In this document: positions 1 to 9,090 of the stretch, piece after piece
How positions within the stretch are numbered: the stretch's first letter is position 1
Layout: every line of letters starts with the position of its first letter
NCBI RefSeq assembly: GCF_029027405.1
Contig: NZ_CP093396.1
Span: forward strand, 1,426,001-1,490,000
DNA: 64,000 nucleotides
From: Sulfurimonas sp.
GTDB lineage: Bacteria > Campylobacterota > Campylobacteria > Campylobacterales > Sulfurimonadaceae
Direction of reading: 5' to 3'
The notes under the pieces: model-generated
The model's input: only the letters and a program-made list of their open reading frames with translations
Told to the model about the DNA's origin: nothing
Databases searched by the model: none
Position numbers and translations under genes: made by a program

Positions 1-608
1 TCTTTGTCTGTTAAAAATCTAACTTCATTGTTAAGCAGTTTATATATGTCAGTATCAGCTTCAGGGAAATTTCTAGCTAAGTTTCCATCAGCTAAAAATT
101 CAACAAGAATTTCTGCCATTTCTAAAGCTGCTTTAGCATCCTTGTCTGCTTTTGCTTGCTTTTTTAGTCTTTGTATTCTGTTTTGTAAAACTTCAACATC
201 AGCTAAGATTAATTCTGTTTCTATAATTTCTACATCTCTTAAAGGGTCGATGCTTCCTTCATTATGAACAATATTTTCATCATCAAAGCATCTTACTATC
301 TGTAAAATAACCTCTGTTTCACGGATATTAGATAAAAATTTATTTCCTAGGCCTTCACCTTTAGACGCACCTTTTACTAACCCTGCAATATCTACAAAGT
401 CTAAAGTAGAATACTGAAGTTTCTCTGGGTTAACAATCTTTGCTAACTCCAATAACCTTTTATCAGGAACAGGAACAACAGCCTTGTTTGGCTCTATTGT
501 ACAAAAAGGATAATTTGCTGCTTCTGCATTTTGTGCTTTTGTTAGTGCATTGAAAGTTGTTGATTTGCCTACATTTGGAAGTCCTACTAGACCGATTGAT
601 AATCCCAT
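1..608 (-). CDS. ychF: YchF/OLA1-type ATPase, N-terminal part (cut by window edge)
   Basis: The first ~202 residues of an Obg-family P-loop NTPase that binds ribosomes and hydrolyses ATP rather than GTP. The reverse strand from the ATG at 608 reads MGLSIGLVGLPNVGKSTTF, with the Walker A loop at residues 9-17. The switch II stretch DFVDIAGLVKGASKGEGLGN follows near residue 70; both are diagnostic for YchF. The central helical hairpin follows. The C-terminal TGS domain would lie to the left of the window. No stop codon occurs before position 1, so this is a truncation by the window and not a broken gene. It is 75 bp downstream of the neighbouring pepA start region and is probably transcribed separately or as the end of the same minus-strand block. 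Confidence 0.95.
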   Translation of the reverse strand, partial: MGLSIGLVGLPNVGKSTTFNALTKAQNAEAANYPFCTIEPNKAVVPVPDKRLLELAKIVNPEKLQYSTLDFVDIAGLVKGASKGEGLGNKFLSNIRETEVILQIVRCFDDENIVHNEGSIDPLRDVEIIETELILADVEVLQNRIQRLKKQAKADKDAKAALEMAEILVEFLADGNLARNFPEADTDIYKLLNNEVRFLTDK

Positions 609-683
609 ATTAAACCTTTTTTAAACATATAAAATAATTTTATAATAATATCCAAGTAAACTTATATGAATACTAAAATCTTA

Positions 684-2096
684 TTAGATGTTTTTTAAGT
701 ATTGACTCATTAAACGAACTCCAGCCCCAGTTCCACCATAAACATTACAATCCCATGGACTTTCAGTATAGGCTGACCCTGCTATATCAAAGTGCATCCA
801 TTTGTTCTTGTTCTCTTCTTTAATAAATTTATCTAAAAATAGACCAGCTGTTATTGCACCTCCATAAGGTTTTGAAGATACATTTGATATATCAGCAATA
901 TCACTTTTTAGAAGCTTTTTAAGATGTCTGTTAAATGGAAGTGAGCCTATTAATTCTCCGGATGCACTTCCTGCTTTTGAAAAATCATGCTTTAGTTTAT
1001 GAGAATGTCCCATAAGTCCTGTTGTGTATTGACCAAGAGCCACCATACAAGCACCAGTAAGCGTTGCAAAGTCAAAAATACCATCGGCTTTAACATTATC
1101 TTGAGCATAAGTTAAAACATCTGCTAAAACTAAGCGACCTTCAGCATCTGTATTTCTAACTTCAATAGTAGTTCCATTGCGTGATACTAAAACATCATCA
1201 GGTTTATAAGCATTTCCACCAATCATATTTTCAACAGCACCAACAAAAGCGTGAATCTCAACATCTAGTTTTAATTCACTTGCTGCTTTAATCATTCCAA
1301 GTACCGCACAAGCACCTGCTTTATCCATTTTCATTGTTACCATCGATGCAGCAGATTTTAGACTTAATCCACCACTATCATAAGTAAGACCTTTACCAAC
1401 TAGAGAGATGATTTTTTTAGGATTAGCTGGTTTATATGTTAGATGAATTAATTTGCTATCATGAATAGAAGCTCGTCCAACAGCCAACATAGAGTTCATA
1501 TTTTCTTCTTTTAACCTATCTTCACCAAGTATTTCACACTCTAATTTATTATCAGTTGCAAGTTTAGCAGCCAAAATAGCTAAAGTTTCAGGGTTTAACT
1601 CTTGTGGAGCAGTGTTTACAATATCACGAGTAAAACAAGTTGCTTTAGAGATTATAACTGCTTCATCAAAAGTTTTTTTAAGTTCATCATAGTCAAGCTC
1701 GTTAGATGCAAGAGAGATTTCTTTTAGAGTTATCTCATTTGGCTTTGATTTATACTCATTGAACTCATATCCACCTAGTATAATCCCTTCAACTATCCCA
1801 GTTAAAGAATTATTTTTTATAACACTAAGTGAAGCACTTTCGTAGTTTGAAGCTTTAAGAGCTTTTATTACACTAGCACTAGCACTTCTGATATCATCTA
1901 TCTTTTTACTAGCTACTCCACAAAAAAGCAAACCTTTTTCATGTAGAAAACAGATAGAGTCTTGCTCTGCTTTGAAGCCTGCTTGATTTAGTATTTTAAC
2001 TTCTGCATGCTCTTTTAGTGTGTCAGGAGTTAAAAACTCTGCTGTAATATCTGCTTTGATATCAGAAATGTTTTTGTTTAATAGTTGAATGTTCAT
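684..2096 (-). CDS. pepA: Leucyl aminopeptidase (M17 family)
   Basis: Cytosolic dizinc aminopeptidase that removes N-terminal residues from peptides; family members can also bind DNA as recombination accessory factors. The protein has 470 residues, normal for the family. The N-terminal domain is divergent, and the catalytic domain begins near residue 160. Visible signatures are GKGLTYDSGGLSLK near residue 235 (metal and catalytic lysine) and NTDAEGRLVLADVL near residue 313, the M17 signature with the metal-binding Asp and Glu. The next motif, DFATLTGACMVALG, is also typical. It is the first gene of the block leading to ychF. Nothing unusual is seen. Confidence 0.97.
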   Translation of the reverse strand: MNIQLLNKNISDIKADITAEFLTPDTLKEHAEVKILNQAGFKAEQDSICFLHEKGLLFCGVASKKIDDIRSASASVIKALKASNYESASLSVIKNNSLTGIVEGIILGGYEFNEYKSKPNEITLKEISLASNELDYDELKKTFDEAVIISKATCFTRDIVNTAPQELNPETLAILAAKLATDNKLECEILGEDRLKEENMNSMLAVGRASIHDSKLIHLTYKPANPKKIISLVGKGLTYDSGGLSLKSAASMVTMKMDKAGACAVLGMIKAASELKLDVEIHAFVGAVENMIGGNAYKPDDVLVSRNGTTIEVRNTDAEGRLVLADVLTYAQDNVKADGIFDFATLTGACMVALGQYTTGLMGHSHKLKHDFSKAGSASGELIGSLPFNRHLKKLLKSDIADISNVSSKPYGGAITAGLFLDKFIKEENKNKWMHFDIAGSAYTESPWDCNVYGGTGAGVRLMSQYLKNI

Positions 2097-2161
2097 AAAG
2101 TGTCCATGTTATTGAATTATTTTGAGAAATGGTATCTAAAAGAGTATAAAATATAGTTTAT

Positions 2162-2800
2162 TTATATGATGTAAAATAGTGTCATAAAGAAATGAAAGAT
2201 ACTTCCGCCAAGTACAAAGAGATGCCAAATGGCATGATAAAATTTTTTATGGTCATTAATGTAAAAAAATACACCAAATGTATAAGAGAGACCACCGGCA
2301 ATAAGAAGGTAAATACCTCCTTTTTCCATAGACTCGCTAAGCGGTTCTATCGCTACTACAATACTCCAACCCATGATTAGATATAAAAAAAGAGATAGTT
2401 TTTCAAAACGATTTGGATAAGTAAACTTCATATAGATGCCAAAAATTGCAGTCGCCCAGACAGCAGATGCAATAGAATATCCCCACACTCCTGCAAGAGA
2501 AACAAGAGTGATAGGAGTGTAGCTCCCTGCTATTAAAAAGTATATAGATGCGTGGTCAAATTTTTGAAACAACTCTTTTGTATGTTTATGTGTAATAGCA
2601 TGGTACAGAGTGGACGAACCATACATAAGAATAAGAGTAGTTCCAAATATTGCACTGCTTGTTATTGCCATAGTTGAACCGCTAATACTTGCAAATGAAA
2701 CTAATATGGCAAGTCCTGCTATGCTTAACGCTAATCCTAATCCATGAGAGATAGCGTGCCATATTTCTTCAAGAAGCGAAAAGTTATTTATATTTTCCAT
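2162..2800 (-). CDS. Hemolysin III / PAQR-family membrane protein
   Basis: A 212-residue polytopic inner-membrane protein of the YqfA/hemolysin III (PAQR-like) family. About seven hydrophobic segments are visible. The family histidine and aspartate positions are present: YGSSTLYHAI near residue 60, DHASIYFLIAGSYTP near residue 83, and HAIWHLFVLGGSIFHF near the C-terminus. These cluster to form a metal site in PAQR relatives. The physiological role in bacteria is not settled, and the haemolysin name is historical. It sits 13 bp downstream of trpB on the same strand and is probably co-transcribed with it. Confidence 0.9.
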   Translation of the reverse strand: MENINNFSLLEEIWHAISHGLGLALSIAGLAILVSFASISGSTMAITSSAIFGTTLILMYGSSTLYHAITHKHTKELFQKFDHASIYFLIAGSYTPITLVSLAGVWGYSIASAVWATAIFGIYMKFTYPNRFEKLSLFLYLIMGWSIVVAIEPLSESMEKGGIYLLIAGGLSYTFGVFFYINDHKKFYHAIWHLFVLGGSIFHFFMTLFYII

Positions 2801-2812
2801 CCTTTACAATTT

Positions 2813-4012
2813 TTAATCGAAGTGAAGTATATCTTTAGCTTGGATCATATCTTTATCACCACGACCTGAAAGGTTTACGATGATAAGTTTGTCTTTTATA
2901 TTTTTCATTTTTTTAAGATGTGCAACTGCATGGGCACTCTCAAATGCTGGGATAATGCCTTCTTTTTGTGATAACCATACAAAAGCATCTAGAGCTTCTT
3001 GGTCTGTTGCATTATCATATGTTACAGATTTATTATCATTATGAAAAGAGTGTTCTGGCCCGATTCCAGGGTAGTCAAGTCCTGCTGAAATAGAGTGAGC
3101 TTCTAATATTTGCCCATCTTCATCTTGAAGTGTATAGCTCATTTGACCATGCAAAACACCAGGACGACCTTTTTTAAGAGAACAGCCATGCTTGCCAGTT
3201 TCAATCCCCAGTCCACCAGCTTCAATACCAATACACTCAACCTCTTCATCTTCTAAAAAGTGCTGAAACATACCGATGGCATTTGAACCACCACCAATAC
3301 ATGCAATAACATGATCAGGAAGTTTATCTTCTTTTTCAAGTATTTGAGCTCTTGCCTCATAACCTATAATAGCTTGAAAATCTCTAACCATCATAGGATA
3401 GGGATGAGGACCAGCAACTGTTCCAATGATGTAAAAAGTATCTCTTGCATTTGTTACCCAGTGGCGAATAGCGTCATTCATAGCATCTTTTAGAGTTTTT
3501 GAACCACTCTCAACTGCATTTACTTTTGCACCTAAAAGTTTCATACGAAAGACATTTAGCTCTTGCCTGTGAACATCTTTTGCACCCATAAACACTTCAC
3601 ACTCTAAACCAAGTAAAGCACAGATTGTAGCAGTTGCCACACCATGTTGTCCAGCACCTGTTTCAGCTATGACTTTTTTATATCCAAGTCTTTTTGCCAT
3701 TAAACCTTGCGCTATAACATTGTTAATTTTATGCGCACCTGTATGATTTAAATCTTCTCTTTTTAAGTAGATTTTAGCGTCAAGTTCATCAGAAATATTT
3801 TTAGCAAAGTAAAGTGGGGAAGGGCGACCTACATAGTCTGTTAGATAGTAGTGTACTTCACTCCAAAACACTTTATCAAAACGAATCTTTTCATACTCTT
3901 CTTTTAATCTAAGAAGTGCTGGCATAAGTGTTTCAGGAACATAACGCCCTCCAAAAATTCCAAAGTGACCATTTTCATCTGGGTCGTATTTTGACGCAGT
4001 TGGTATGTACAT
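2813..4012 (-). CDS. trpB: Tryptophan synthase beta chain
   Basis: PLP enzyme that condenses indole with L-serine to give tryptophan, normally in an alpha2-beta2 complex with TrpA. The 399 residues match the family. The N-terminal [17 protein letters not shown] is typical. The PLP lysine lies in [10 protein letters not shown] near residue 92, [13 protein letters not shown] follows, and the phosphate-binding glycine run [12 protein letters not shown] lies near residue 240. Its ATG shares a base with the apt stop codon (TAATG overlap at 4012), so translation is probably coupled. No trpA or other trp gene is visible here, so trpB is separated from the rest of the pathway. Confidence 0.98.
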   Translation of the reverse strand: MYIPTASKYDPDENGHFGIFGGRYVPETLMPALLRLKEEYEKIRFDKVFWSEVHYYLTDYVGRPSPLYFAKNISDELDAKIYLKREDLNHTGAHKINNVIAQGLMAKRLGYKKVIAETGAGQHGVATATICALLGLECEVFMGAKDVHRQELNVFRMKLLGAKVNAVESGSKTLKDAMNDAIRHWVTNARDTFYIIGTVAGPHPYPMMVRDFQAIIGYEARAQILEKEDKLPDHVIACIGGGSNAIGMFQHFLEDEEVECIGIEAGGLGIETGKHGCSLKKGRPGVLHGQMSYTLQDEDGQILEAHSISAGLDYPGIGPEHSFHNDNKSVTYDNATDQEALDAFVWLSQKEGIIPAFESAHAVAHLKKMKNIKDKLIIVNLSGRGDKDMIQAKDILHFD

Positions 4013-4560
4013 TAATTAACCTCTATTAAAGAATAAACAGGAGTTTTTTCTTCAAGTGTTTTAATGCCCTTTAAAAAAGTTAAACCGATTATGAAACAAG
4101 ACTCTATACATTTTGCACCAGTTTGGTTTATAAGTGTTGCTGCTGCATTTGCAGTTCCACCAGTTGCAATGAGATCATCTATCATAAGAACTCTTGCATT
4201 TTGAACACCACTAAAAGCATCTATATGAACTTCAATTTCATCGATGCCATACTCAAGAGCATATTTTTCACTATAAGTTGTATATGGAAGTTTACCTTTT
4301 TTGCGAATAGGTACAAAACCAAGTCCAAGCATCTGTGCTAAAGAGGCACCAAATATAAAACCTCTAGCATCTATACCTGCTATGTAGTCTAAATTATACT
4401 CTTTGTATCGTTGGTAAAGATGATTCATTAAAACACCGTAAGCTTCTTTGTTATTAAGAAGAGTTGTAATATCTTTAAAAATTATTCCTTCTTTTGGAAA
4501 ATCTTTTATATTTCTTATAGAGCCTTCAATTATTTTTCTCTCTGTGTTACTTAGTGTCAT
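4012..4560 (-). CDS. apt: Adenine phosphoribosyltransferase
   Basis: Purine salvage enzyme that converts adenine and PRPP to AMP and pyrophosphate in the cytosol. The 182 residues match the family. The N-terminal [21 protein letters not shown] is characteristic of Apt (base-binding hood). The PRPP-binding loop [17 protein letters not shown] lies near residue 124, with the two adjacent acidic residues and the TGGT turn. The stop codon overlaps the trpB start by one base. The gene is part of the run rpiB, coiled-coil protein, apt, trpB. Confidence 0.97.
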   Translation of the reverse strand: MTLSNTERKIIEGSIRNIKDFPKEGIIFKDITTLLNNKEAYGVLMNHLYQRYKEYNLDYIAGIDARGFIFGASLAQMLGLGFVPIRKKGKLPYTTYSEKYALEYGIDEIEVHIDAFSGVQNARVLMIDDLIATGGTANAAATLINQTGAKCIESCFIIGLTFLKGIKTLEEKTPVYSLIEVN

Positions 4561-4571
4561 CTTATTATCCT

Positions 4572-4904
4572 TTATAGTAGAGCATCTATACGACTTTCAA
4601 GTGCTTTTATTTTTCCGTTTAATCTATCTGTTTCTTGTCTATGTTTAGTATTTCTTTGTTTTAAAACTTTAAGTTCATTTCTTAGTTTGTTTAACTCATC
4701 ACTTAAAATATCAACATTTCCTAAAGCTCGTTGTAGCTGTATTTGATATTTTCTTATGAGGATTTCTGCTTCTTGAAGTGTCAGCTTCATTAAGTCATTA
4801 CCTCTTTGTTCTTTATTTGTAATGCTTTTATAGTAAAACATTTTAACAAATAAATAAATTGATAATATCGATAAAAGTGTTAAAAGTGACCATTCCCAAA
4901 ACAT
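4572..4904 (-). CDS. Small membrane-anchored coiled-coil protein, unknown function
   Basis: I do not recognise a named family. The 110-residue protein begins with a hydrophobic segment (about residues 5-25, [20 protein letters not shown]). A charged helical region with heptad-like spacing runs from about residue 40 to the end ([19 protein letters not shown] onward). This suggests a single-pass inner-membrane protein with a cytoplasmic coiled coil. It lies 11 bp before apt and 4 bp after rpiB, so it is embedded in the operon. Topology and role are inference. Confidence 0.75.
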   Translation of the reverse strand: MFWEWSLLTLLSILSIYLFVKMFYYKSITNKEQRGNDLMKLTLQEAEILIRKYQIQLQRALGNVDILSDELNKLRNELKVLKQRNTKHRQETDRLNGKIKALESRIDALL

Positions 4905-4908
4905 CGGT

Positions 4909-5343
4909 TTATCCTTTGATTTCTATTTTGGCTACGCGACCGATATGTCTTCCACCATCAAAACTTCCACCTAACCACGCATCTAAGATAGACTCCATGA
5001 CGCCTTTTCCAACTATGCGTTCGCCAAAACATAATACATTTGCATCATTATGTCCTCTTGCGATTGTTGCAGTATAAGCATCATGACATAATGCAGCGCG
5101 TATGCCTTGATGCCTATTTGCTGCCATACTCATGCCGATACCAGAACCGCAAATCAAGATGCCTTGAGTTCTCTCATCATCTAAAACCTCTTCGCAAAGC
5201 TTATGCGCATAATCAGGATAATCAACTCTGTCAGTTGTAAATGGACCCAAATCAATAACTTCATGTCCTTTTTGTTTTAAAAGCTCTACTGTATAGTCTT
5301 TTAACTCTATCCCTGCATGGTCTGTTGCTACAAAAAATTTCAT
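4909..5343 (-). CDS. rpiB: Ribose-5-phosphate isomerase B (RpiB/LacAB family)
   Basis: Interconverts ribose 5-phosphate and ribulose 5-phosphate in the pentose phosphate pathway. The 144 residues match RpiB and not RpiA. FVATDHAGIELK at residues 3-14 carries the phosphate- and substrate-binding Asp-His. CGSGIGMSMAANR near residue 65 carries the catalytic cysteine and the glycine-rich loop, and RAALCHDAYTA follows. It is 9 bp downstream of the M50 peptidase gene and 4 bp upstream of the coiled-coil gene. Confidence 0.96.
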   Translation of the reverse strand: MKFFVATDHAGIELKDYTVELLKQKGHEVIDLGPFTTDRVDYPDYAHKLCEEVLDDERTQGILICGSGIGMSMAANRHQGIRAALCHDAYTATIARGHNDANVLCFGERIVGKGVMESILDAWLGGSFDGGRHIGRVAKIEIKG

Positions 5344-5352
5344 TTTTTTCCT

Positions 5353-6030
5353 TTATGATATTAGCAGATGCAAAATAGTTTGCACAGGCATTAGTAGTAG
5401 ATAATCTTTTAGTGGTGTCATCAAAAGAATAAGAACCATAAAGATTCCATATTTTTCATTTTTATAAAAAAATTCTGCCACAGCATTTACTTTGTATTTT
5501 AGCGATAAGTGCATTAAAAAATGTGCTCCATCAAACTGAGGTATAGGAATAAGGTTAAATACTCCAAGAACAACATTTATTATAAGTAGTTGCGTAACAA
5601 AAAGATAAGCAAAAAGTTGAGCATCTAGTCCTGTTGGTTTACTCATAGAAACTAAAACTATAGATGCTAGGGCAGCAACAGTGAAGTTATAAACTATACC
5701 AGCTAAATCGACTTGCATAGCAGCGTTATAGCCACCTCTTCGTATAACTGTTGCAGTATTTATAGGTACAGGTTTTGCCCAACCAAATAAAAATCCACTC
5801 TCTCCACCTAAAAGCATAGGTATAAAGTACATAGATGCAGGAACTAATATAGTACCAACTAAATCAACATGTGTTAAAGGGTTTATAGATAATCTTCCAG
5901 CATTTTTAGCAGTTGTATCACCATACATATAAGCTACACATCCATGCATGATTTCATGCCCGATGATAGCTACTCCTAGAGCTAATACTGCTGCCAATAT
6001 CTTTAGTATATCAATAGATTCCATGGTCAT
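5353..6030 (-). CDS. Site-2 protease family (M50) intramembrane metalloprotease
   Basis: A 225-residue polytopic membrane protein of the short S2P/M50B group (rhomboid-sized, no PDZ domain). The zinc motif HEIMH is seen near residue 25 within a hydrophobic helix (GHEIMHGCVAYMYGD). The second zinc-site motif, LIPIPQFDGAHFL, lies near residue 160. The substrate is unknown; epsilonproteobacterial genomes often annotate this simply as a site-2 protease family protein. The start codon lies inside the 3' end of lepB (20-bp overlap), which suggests translational coupling with the signal peptidase. Confidence 0.93.
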   Translation of the reverse strand: MTMESIDILKILAAVLALGVAIIGHEIMHGCVAYMYGDTTAKNAGRLSINPLTHVDLVGTILVPASMYFIPMLLGGESGFLFGWAKPVPINTATVIRRGGYNAAMQVDLAGIVYNFTVAALASIVLVSMSKPTGLDAQLFAYLFVTQLLIINVVLGVFNLIPIPQFDGAHFLMHLSLKYKVNAVAEFFYKNEKYGIFMVLILLMTPLKDYLLLMPVQTILHLLIS

Positions 6031-6820
6031 CTTTATCTAGTTTAATTCTTTCTTTTATTGCAAGGTCTAGATGCCTAGGTTCCTCGAGGTCACTTGGTGT
6101 TTTTCCTATTCTGTCCCATCTTATTTCCCAGTTATCATCAACTGAAAAGTAAACAAACCAAGGTGTTCCTTCTATATTTTCATAAGGAACAGCACCCCAA
6201 AAACGACTATCGTTTGAGTGATCTCTATTATCACCCATCATAAAGTAAGTGTCTTTTTGCACAGTAGTTGGAGGAAAGTAAAAAAGTTGCATAGGGTATC
6301 TGCCATTATTTATGATTTTTTCATCATTGTGAATTCCAGGATGTGCTTTTTTGTAAGGATTTTTAACCCAAAGTTTTCCAGAAAAAACTATAAGTTCAAA
6401 ACCTTTAAAGTTCTCTTTTATCCACTCATCGCCTTCCTTATGGTGAATAAAAAGATTTTTTTGCGAAACAAAAAGTTCATCGCCTGGAAGAGCTACACAT
6501 CTTTTTACATAGTGCTGTTTTGTATTATGTGGAGGTCTAAAGATAACAATGTCACCTCTTTGTGGTGTGTCACCATCCATTAAGCGTAGCTTATCACTCC
6601 AAGGCATAATAGACATTTCAATAAAAGGAATGTGCGGCATAGCCAAGCCATAAGCAAACTTTTTAGCAAAAAGATGATCACCTATAAGAAGAGAATCTTT
6701 CATACTTCCTGATGGAATTCTAAAAGCTTGAGCTATAAAAAAGATGATAAAAAGAACTATGGTTACAGTTCCTGTCCAAGAGTTTGAAAATCTATAAACT
6801 TTTAGTAAAAGTCCTTTCAT
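6011..6820 (-). CDS. lepB: Signal peptidase I
   Basis: Membrane-bound serine protease (S26) that cleaves signal peptides from exported proteins. A hydrophobic segment at residues 15-33 anchors it. The catalytic serine is in RIPSGSMKDSLLIGD near residue 37, and the lysine general base is in HYVKRCVALPGD near residue 107. The C-terminal signature MGDNRDHSNDSRFWG lies near residue 195. At 269 residues it resembles the epsilonproteobacterial form with an insertion between the catalytic boxes. It begins one base before the folD stop and overlaps the M50 gene. Confidence 0.97.
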   Translation of the reverse strand: MKGLLLKVYRFSNSWTGTVTIVLFIIFFIAQAFRIPSGSMKDSLLIGDHLFAKKFAYGLAMPHIPFIEMSIMPWSDKLRLMDGDTPQRGDIVIFRPPHNTKQHYVKRCVALPGDELFVSQKNLFIHHKEGDEWIKENFKGFELIVFSGKLWVKNPYKKAHPGIHNDEKIINNGRYPMQLFYFPPTTVQKDTYFMMGDNRDHSNDSRFWGAVPYENIEGTPWFVYFSVDDNWEIRWDRIGKTPSDLEEPRHLDLAIKERIKLDKDDHGIY

Positions 6821-7678
6821 TTATGCTCTCTCTTTTGCGTGAGTTTTTGCAGCTTTTAGTGTATTTCTAAGAAGCATTGCTATTGTCATTGGACCAACAC
6901 CCCCAGGAACGGGAGTTATGTATGAACATTTTTTACTAACATTTTCAAAGTCAACATCACCAACAAGTTTACCATTGTCTGCTCTATTTATCCCAATATC
7001 TATAACAATGGCATCTGACTTTATCATATCTTGTGTAATCAGGTTTATAACACCAACACCAACTAGCAATATGTCAGCATCTAGAGTATGTTTTTTTAAA
7101 TCATCAGTATGGATATGACAGATTTCAACAGTTGCATCTGCGTTTAAGAGTAGAGATGCCATAGGTTTTCCAACTATATTTGAGGCTCCTACAACTACGC
7201 AGTTTTTACCTTTAATGTCAATGTTGTACTCTTTGAAAAGTTCCATAACACCAAGTGGGGTACAAGGAACAAAGCCATCTAAACCTGTTGTTAATCTTCC
7301 AACATTAAAAGGATGAAAACCATCTACATCTTTGCTGGGAGTAACAAGCTCTAAAATCTTCGTTTCATCTATTTGTGAGGGAAGAGGAAGTTGAATAAGT
7401 ATACCATCTATACTTGGGTTGTTATTCATCATTGATATTGTATTTTCAATAGTTTCTTGAGAGATATCTTGAGGCATCTCGTGAGTAACGGAGTAAAAAC
7501 CTACTCTATCGCAAGCTTTCTTCTTCATATTTACATAAGCAGCACTTGCTGGGTCTTGTCCAACCAAAATTACTGCTAAACCAGGTACGATGCCTGTTGT
7601 TTCTTTAAAGTTTTTTACTTCATTTCCTAGTGCTATTTCTATCTTTTTTGAAAGTGACTTACCATCGAGAAGTTGCAT
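6821..7678 (-). CDS. folD: Bifunctional methylenetetrahydrofolate dehydrogenase / methenyltetrahydrofolate cyclohydrolase
   Basis: Cytosolic one-carbon enzyme interconverting 5,10-methylene-, 5,10-methenyl- and 10-formyl-tetrahydrofolate. The 285 residues match FolD. The catalytic YVNMKKKACDRVGF lies near residue 50, ILIQLPLPSQI near residue 95, the Rossmann segment VVVGASNIVGKPMASLLL near residue 160, and TPVPGGVGPMTIAMLL near residue 258. It is the first gene of the folD-lepB-M50-rpiB-(coiled coil)-apt-trpB run. Its upstream side borders the inverted-repeat element at 7722-8010. Confidence 0.98.
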   Translation of the reverse strand: MQLLDGKSLSKKIEIALGNEVKNFKETTGIVPGLAVILVGQDPASAAYVNMKKKACDRVGFYSVTHEMPQDISQETIENTISMMNNNPSIDGILIQLPLPSQIDETKILELVTPSKDVDGFHPFNVGRLTTGLDGFVPCTPLGVMELFKEYNIDIKGKNCVVVGASNIVGKPMASLLLNADATVEICHIHTDDLKKHTLDADILLVGVGVINLITQDMIKSDAIVIDIGINRADNGKLVGDVDFENVSKKCSYITPVPGGVGPMTIAMLLRNTLKAAKTHAKERA

Positions 7679-7721
7679 TTAAACCTCTTAAATTATTTTT
7701 TTGTTATTATACCACTATATA

Positions 7722-8010
7722 TTAAGTTACAGACCATAAATAACTTCATTCTCAACAATATTTAAAAGGTTTAGGTTCAAGGCAAGCTTTTTTTTGCGAT
7801 ACTAGTATCGTTAAAGAAAGTTTAACGCAGTGCCCAAAGGGCATAGCAAAAGATGAATCTTTTAAATGTTGCCCTTCGGGTGAAAAGATAAGTCATAATC
7901 TACTTCGTTGAAAATCCTTGAAGCTACTAGTAGCTCCTTCGGACTTTCGCCTTGTATCTCATAACTTATCTTTTCATTGAGTATGAAGTTATTTATGGTC
8001 TGTAACTTAA
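7722..8010. mobile_element. MITE-like 289-bp element with 34-bp terminal inverted repeats
   Basis: The ends 7722-7755 and 7977-8010 are inverted repeats with one mismatch in 34 bp; the outer 27 or so bases match without interruption. Symmetry continues inside. CAAGGC at 7779-7784 mirrors GCCTTG at 7949-7954, and ACTAGTA at 7801-7807 mirrors TACTAGT at 7925-7931, at nearly equal distances from the ends. A further inverted pair is TGAAAAGATAAGT at 7881-7893 and ACTTATCTTTTCA at 7964-7976. Two small GC hairpins lie near the centre (7832-7842, 7872-7880). No transposase or credible ORF is present, and no clear target-site duplication is seen. A non-autonomous transposon remnant is the best reading; a structured RNA is the alternative. 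Confidence 0.6.
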
Positions 8011-8021
8011 AAGGTCGCTTT

Positions 8022-8366
8022 ATGAGATATTTATTGCTTTTTATTGTTCCAATTTTTCTATTTGGAGAAACTACTTTTATTACGCCATTAGAGTATGCCT
8101 CTCAGTTATATAAAAATCCAAGAGGTATAGGCTGTCATCACTGTCATGGAGATAAAGGTGAAGGAAAAGTAATAGCAAGATACATAGAAGAAGGAGTAGA
8201 AAAAGAATTTTCAGGACCTGCTATAAATGAGCTTAATTTCAATATATTTTATAATGCCTTAAATAAACGAAAAAATGGAATGCCAAGATATTTTTTAACA
8301 AAAAAAGAACTTCAAGCCTTATATCTTTACTTACAAGAAAATAAAGGTAAAAAAAATGTTAAGTAA
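8022..8366 (+). CDS. Small monohaem c-type cytochrome, exported
   Basis: A 114-residue protein with an N-terminal signal peptide (MRYLLLFIVPIFLFGETTF) and one haem-binding CHHCH near residue 39, followed by GDKGEGK, the usual class I cytochrome c context. The distal methionine is probably in NGMPRYF near residue 88. It is likely a periplasmic electron carrier. I chose the ATG at 8022 over an in-frame TTG at 7977. The TTG falls in the inverted-repeat arm and would put a hydrophilic extension before the signal peptide. AAGG at 8011-8014 is a possible ribosome site. It overlaps the next gene by 11 bp. Confidence 0.88.
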   Translation: MRYLLLFIVPIFLFGETTFITPLEYASQLYKNPRGIGCHHCHGDKGEGKVIARYIEEGVEKEFSGPAINELNFNIFYNALNKRKNGMPRYFLTKKELQALYLYLQENKGKKNVK

Positions 8367-9090
8367 TATACTCGAACTTTATAACAATAGGGACATAAAA
8401 GCTCTTGATGAATTGGCTATACCAACTTTTAGAGTTTTAAATACTATGAGTAATTTTTCTAGCGTAATTATAGTTAATTGTAATGATATAAAGCAGTTAA
8501 ATAACATAGAATCTATAGAAGCAAAATGTATAATGTTAGATTTAACAAACACAAAACAAGAAGAGGACAGACATCTTGCTTTATTATTTTGTGCTACATA
8601 CCTTTGTAGTCATAGAGAATATGATAAAAAACTTATAATTCAAGTGAATTCTTTAAATAGTGGAGGATATGAAGAGATAACATACTTAAACCAGTTTATG
8701 CCAGATGCTATTGTCGTTTCAAATATAAATAATTCAAAAGAAGTTAAAAATGTTCTTGCTCTTTTACATGAAGATGTAGAGTTGCATCTATGTATTCAAA
8801 CATCAGAATCTTGGCATAATTTAGCAACTCTTAGATGTGAACCTAGAGTAAGCACTTTTTATCTTGGTATTTTAAGCTTACTTGATGATATGAAGTTAGA
8901 TATTTCAATAATAAACTTAGATAACCCTACAATGAGATATATGCTTTCTCATTTTTTAGTTACTTGTAAAGCTATGGGAGCTAAGCCTGTTTCTTTTCTT
9001 TGTAAGAACTCAAGTCAAGAGAATTCTTGGTTGGAATTTGAAAAAAATATGGGTTATGATTCTAAGTTATTTTCCAATAGCGTTGTCTAA
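8356..9090 (+). CDS. Divergent HpcH/HpaI aldolase (CitE-like) family protein
   Basis: A 244-residue protein whose order of motifs resembles the citrate-lyase-beta/HpcH TIM barrel. An ILDL-type strand (IMLDLTNTKQEED) lies near residue 56, LIIQVNSLNSGGYEEI near residue 95 where active enzymes have an arginine before VN, and AIVVSNINNSKEV near residue 120. LHLCIQTSESWHNL then stands where the family has a catalytic IETA motif, and a late AKPVSF strand follows. Several expected catalytic and metal residues are missing, so it may be non-enzymatic. It overlaps the upstream cytochrome c gene and converges with the TolC-type gene (24-bp overlap of the 3' ends). The family call is from motif order only. 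Confidence 0.6.
   Translation: MLSNILELYNNRDIKALDELAIPTFRVLNTMSNFSSVIIVNCNDIKQLNNIESIEAKCIMLDLTNTKQEEDRHLALLFCATYLCSHREYDKKLIIQVNSLNSGGYEEITYLNQFMPDAIVVSNINNSKEVKNVLALLHEDVELHLCIQTSESWHNLATLRCEPRVSTFYLGILSLLDDMKLDISIINLDNPTMRYMLSHFLVTCKAMGAKPVSFLCKNSSQENSWLEFEKNMGYDSKLFSNSVV

Noticed and set aside
7977..8021. TTG start giving a 15-residue extension to the cytochrome c gene
   Set aside because: The extension lies mostly in the inverted-repeat arm, and the hydrophobic signal peptide begins at the ATG at 8022.
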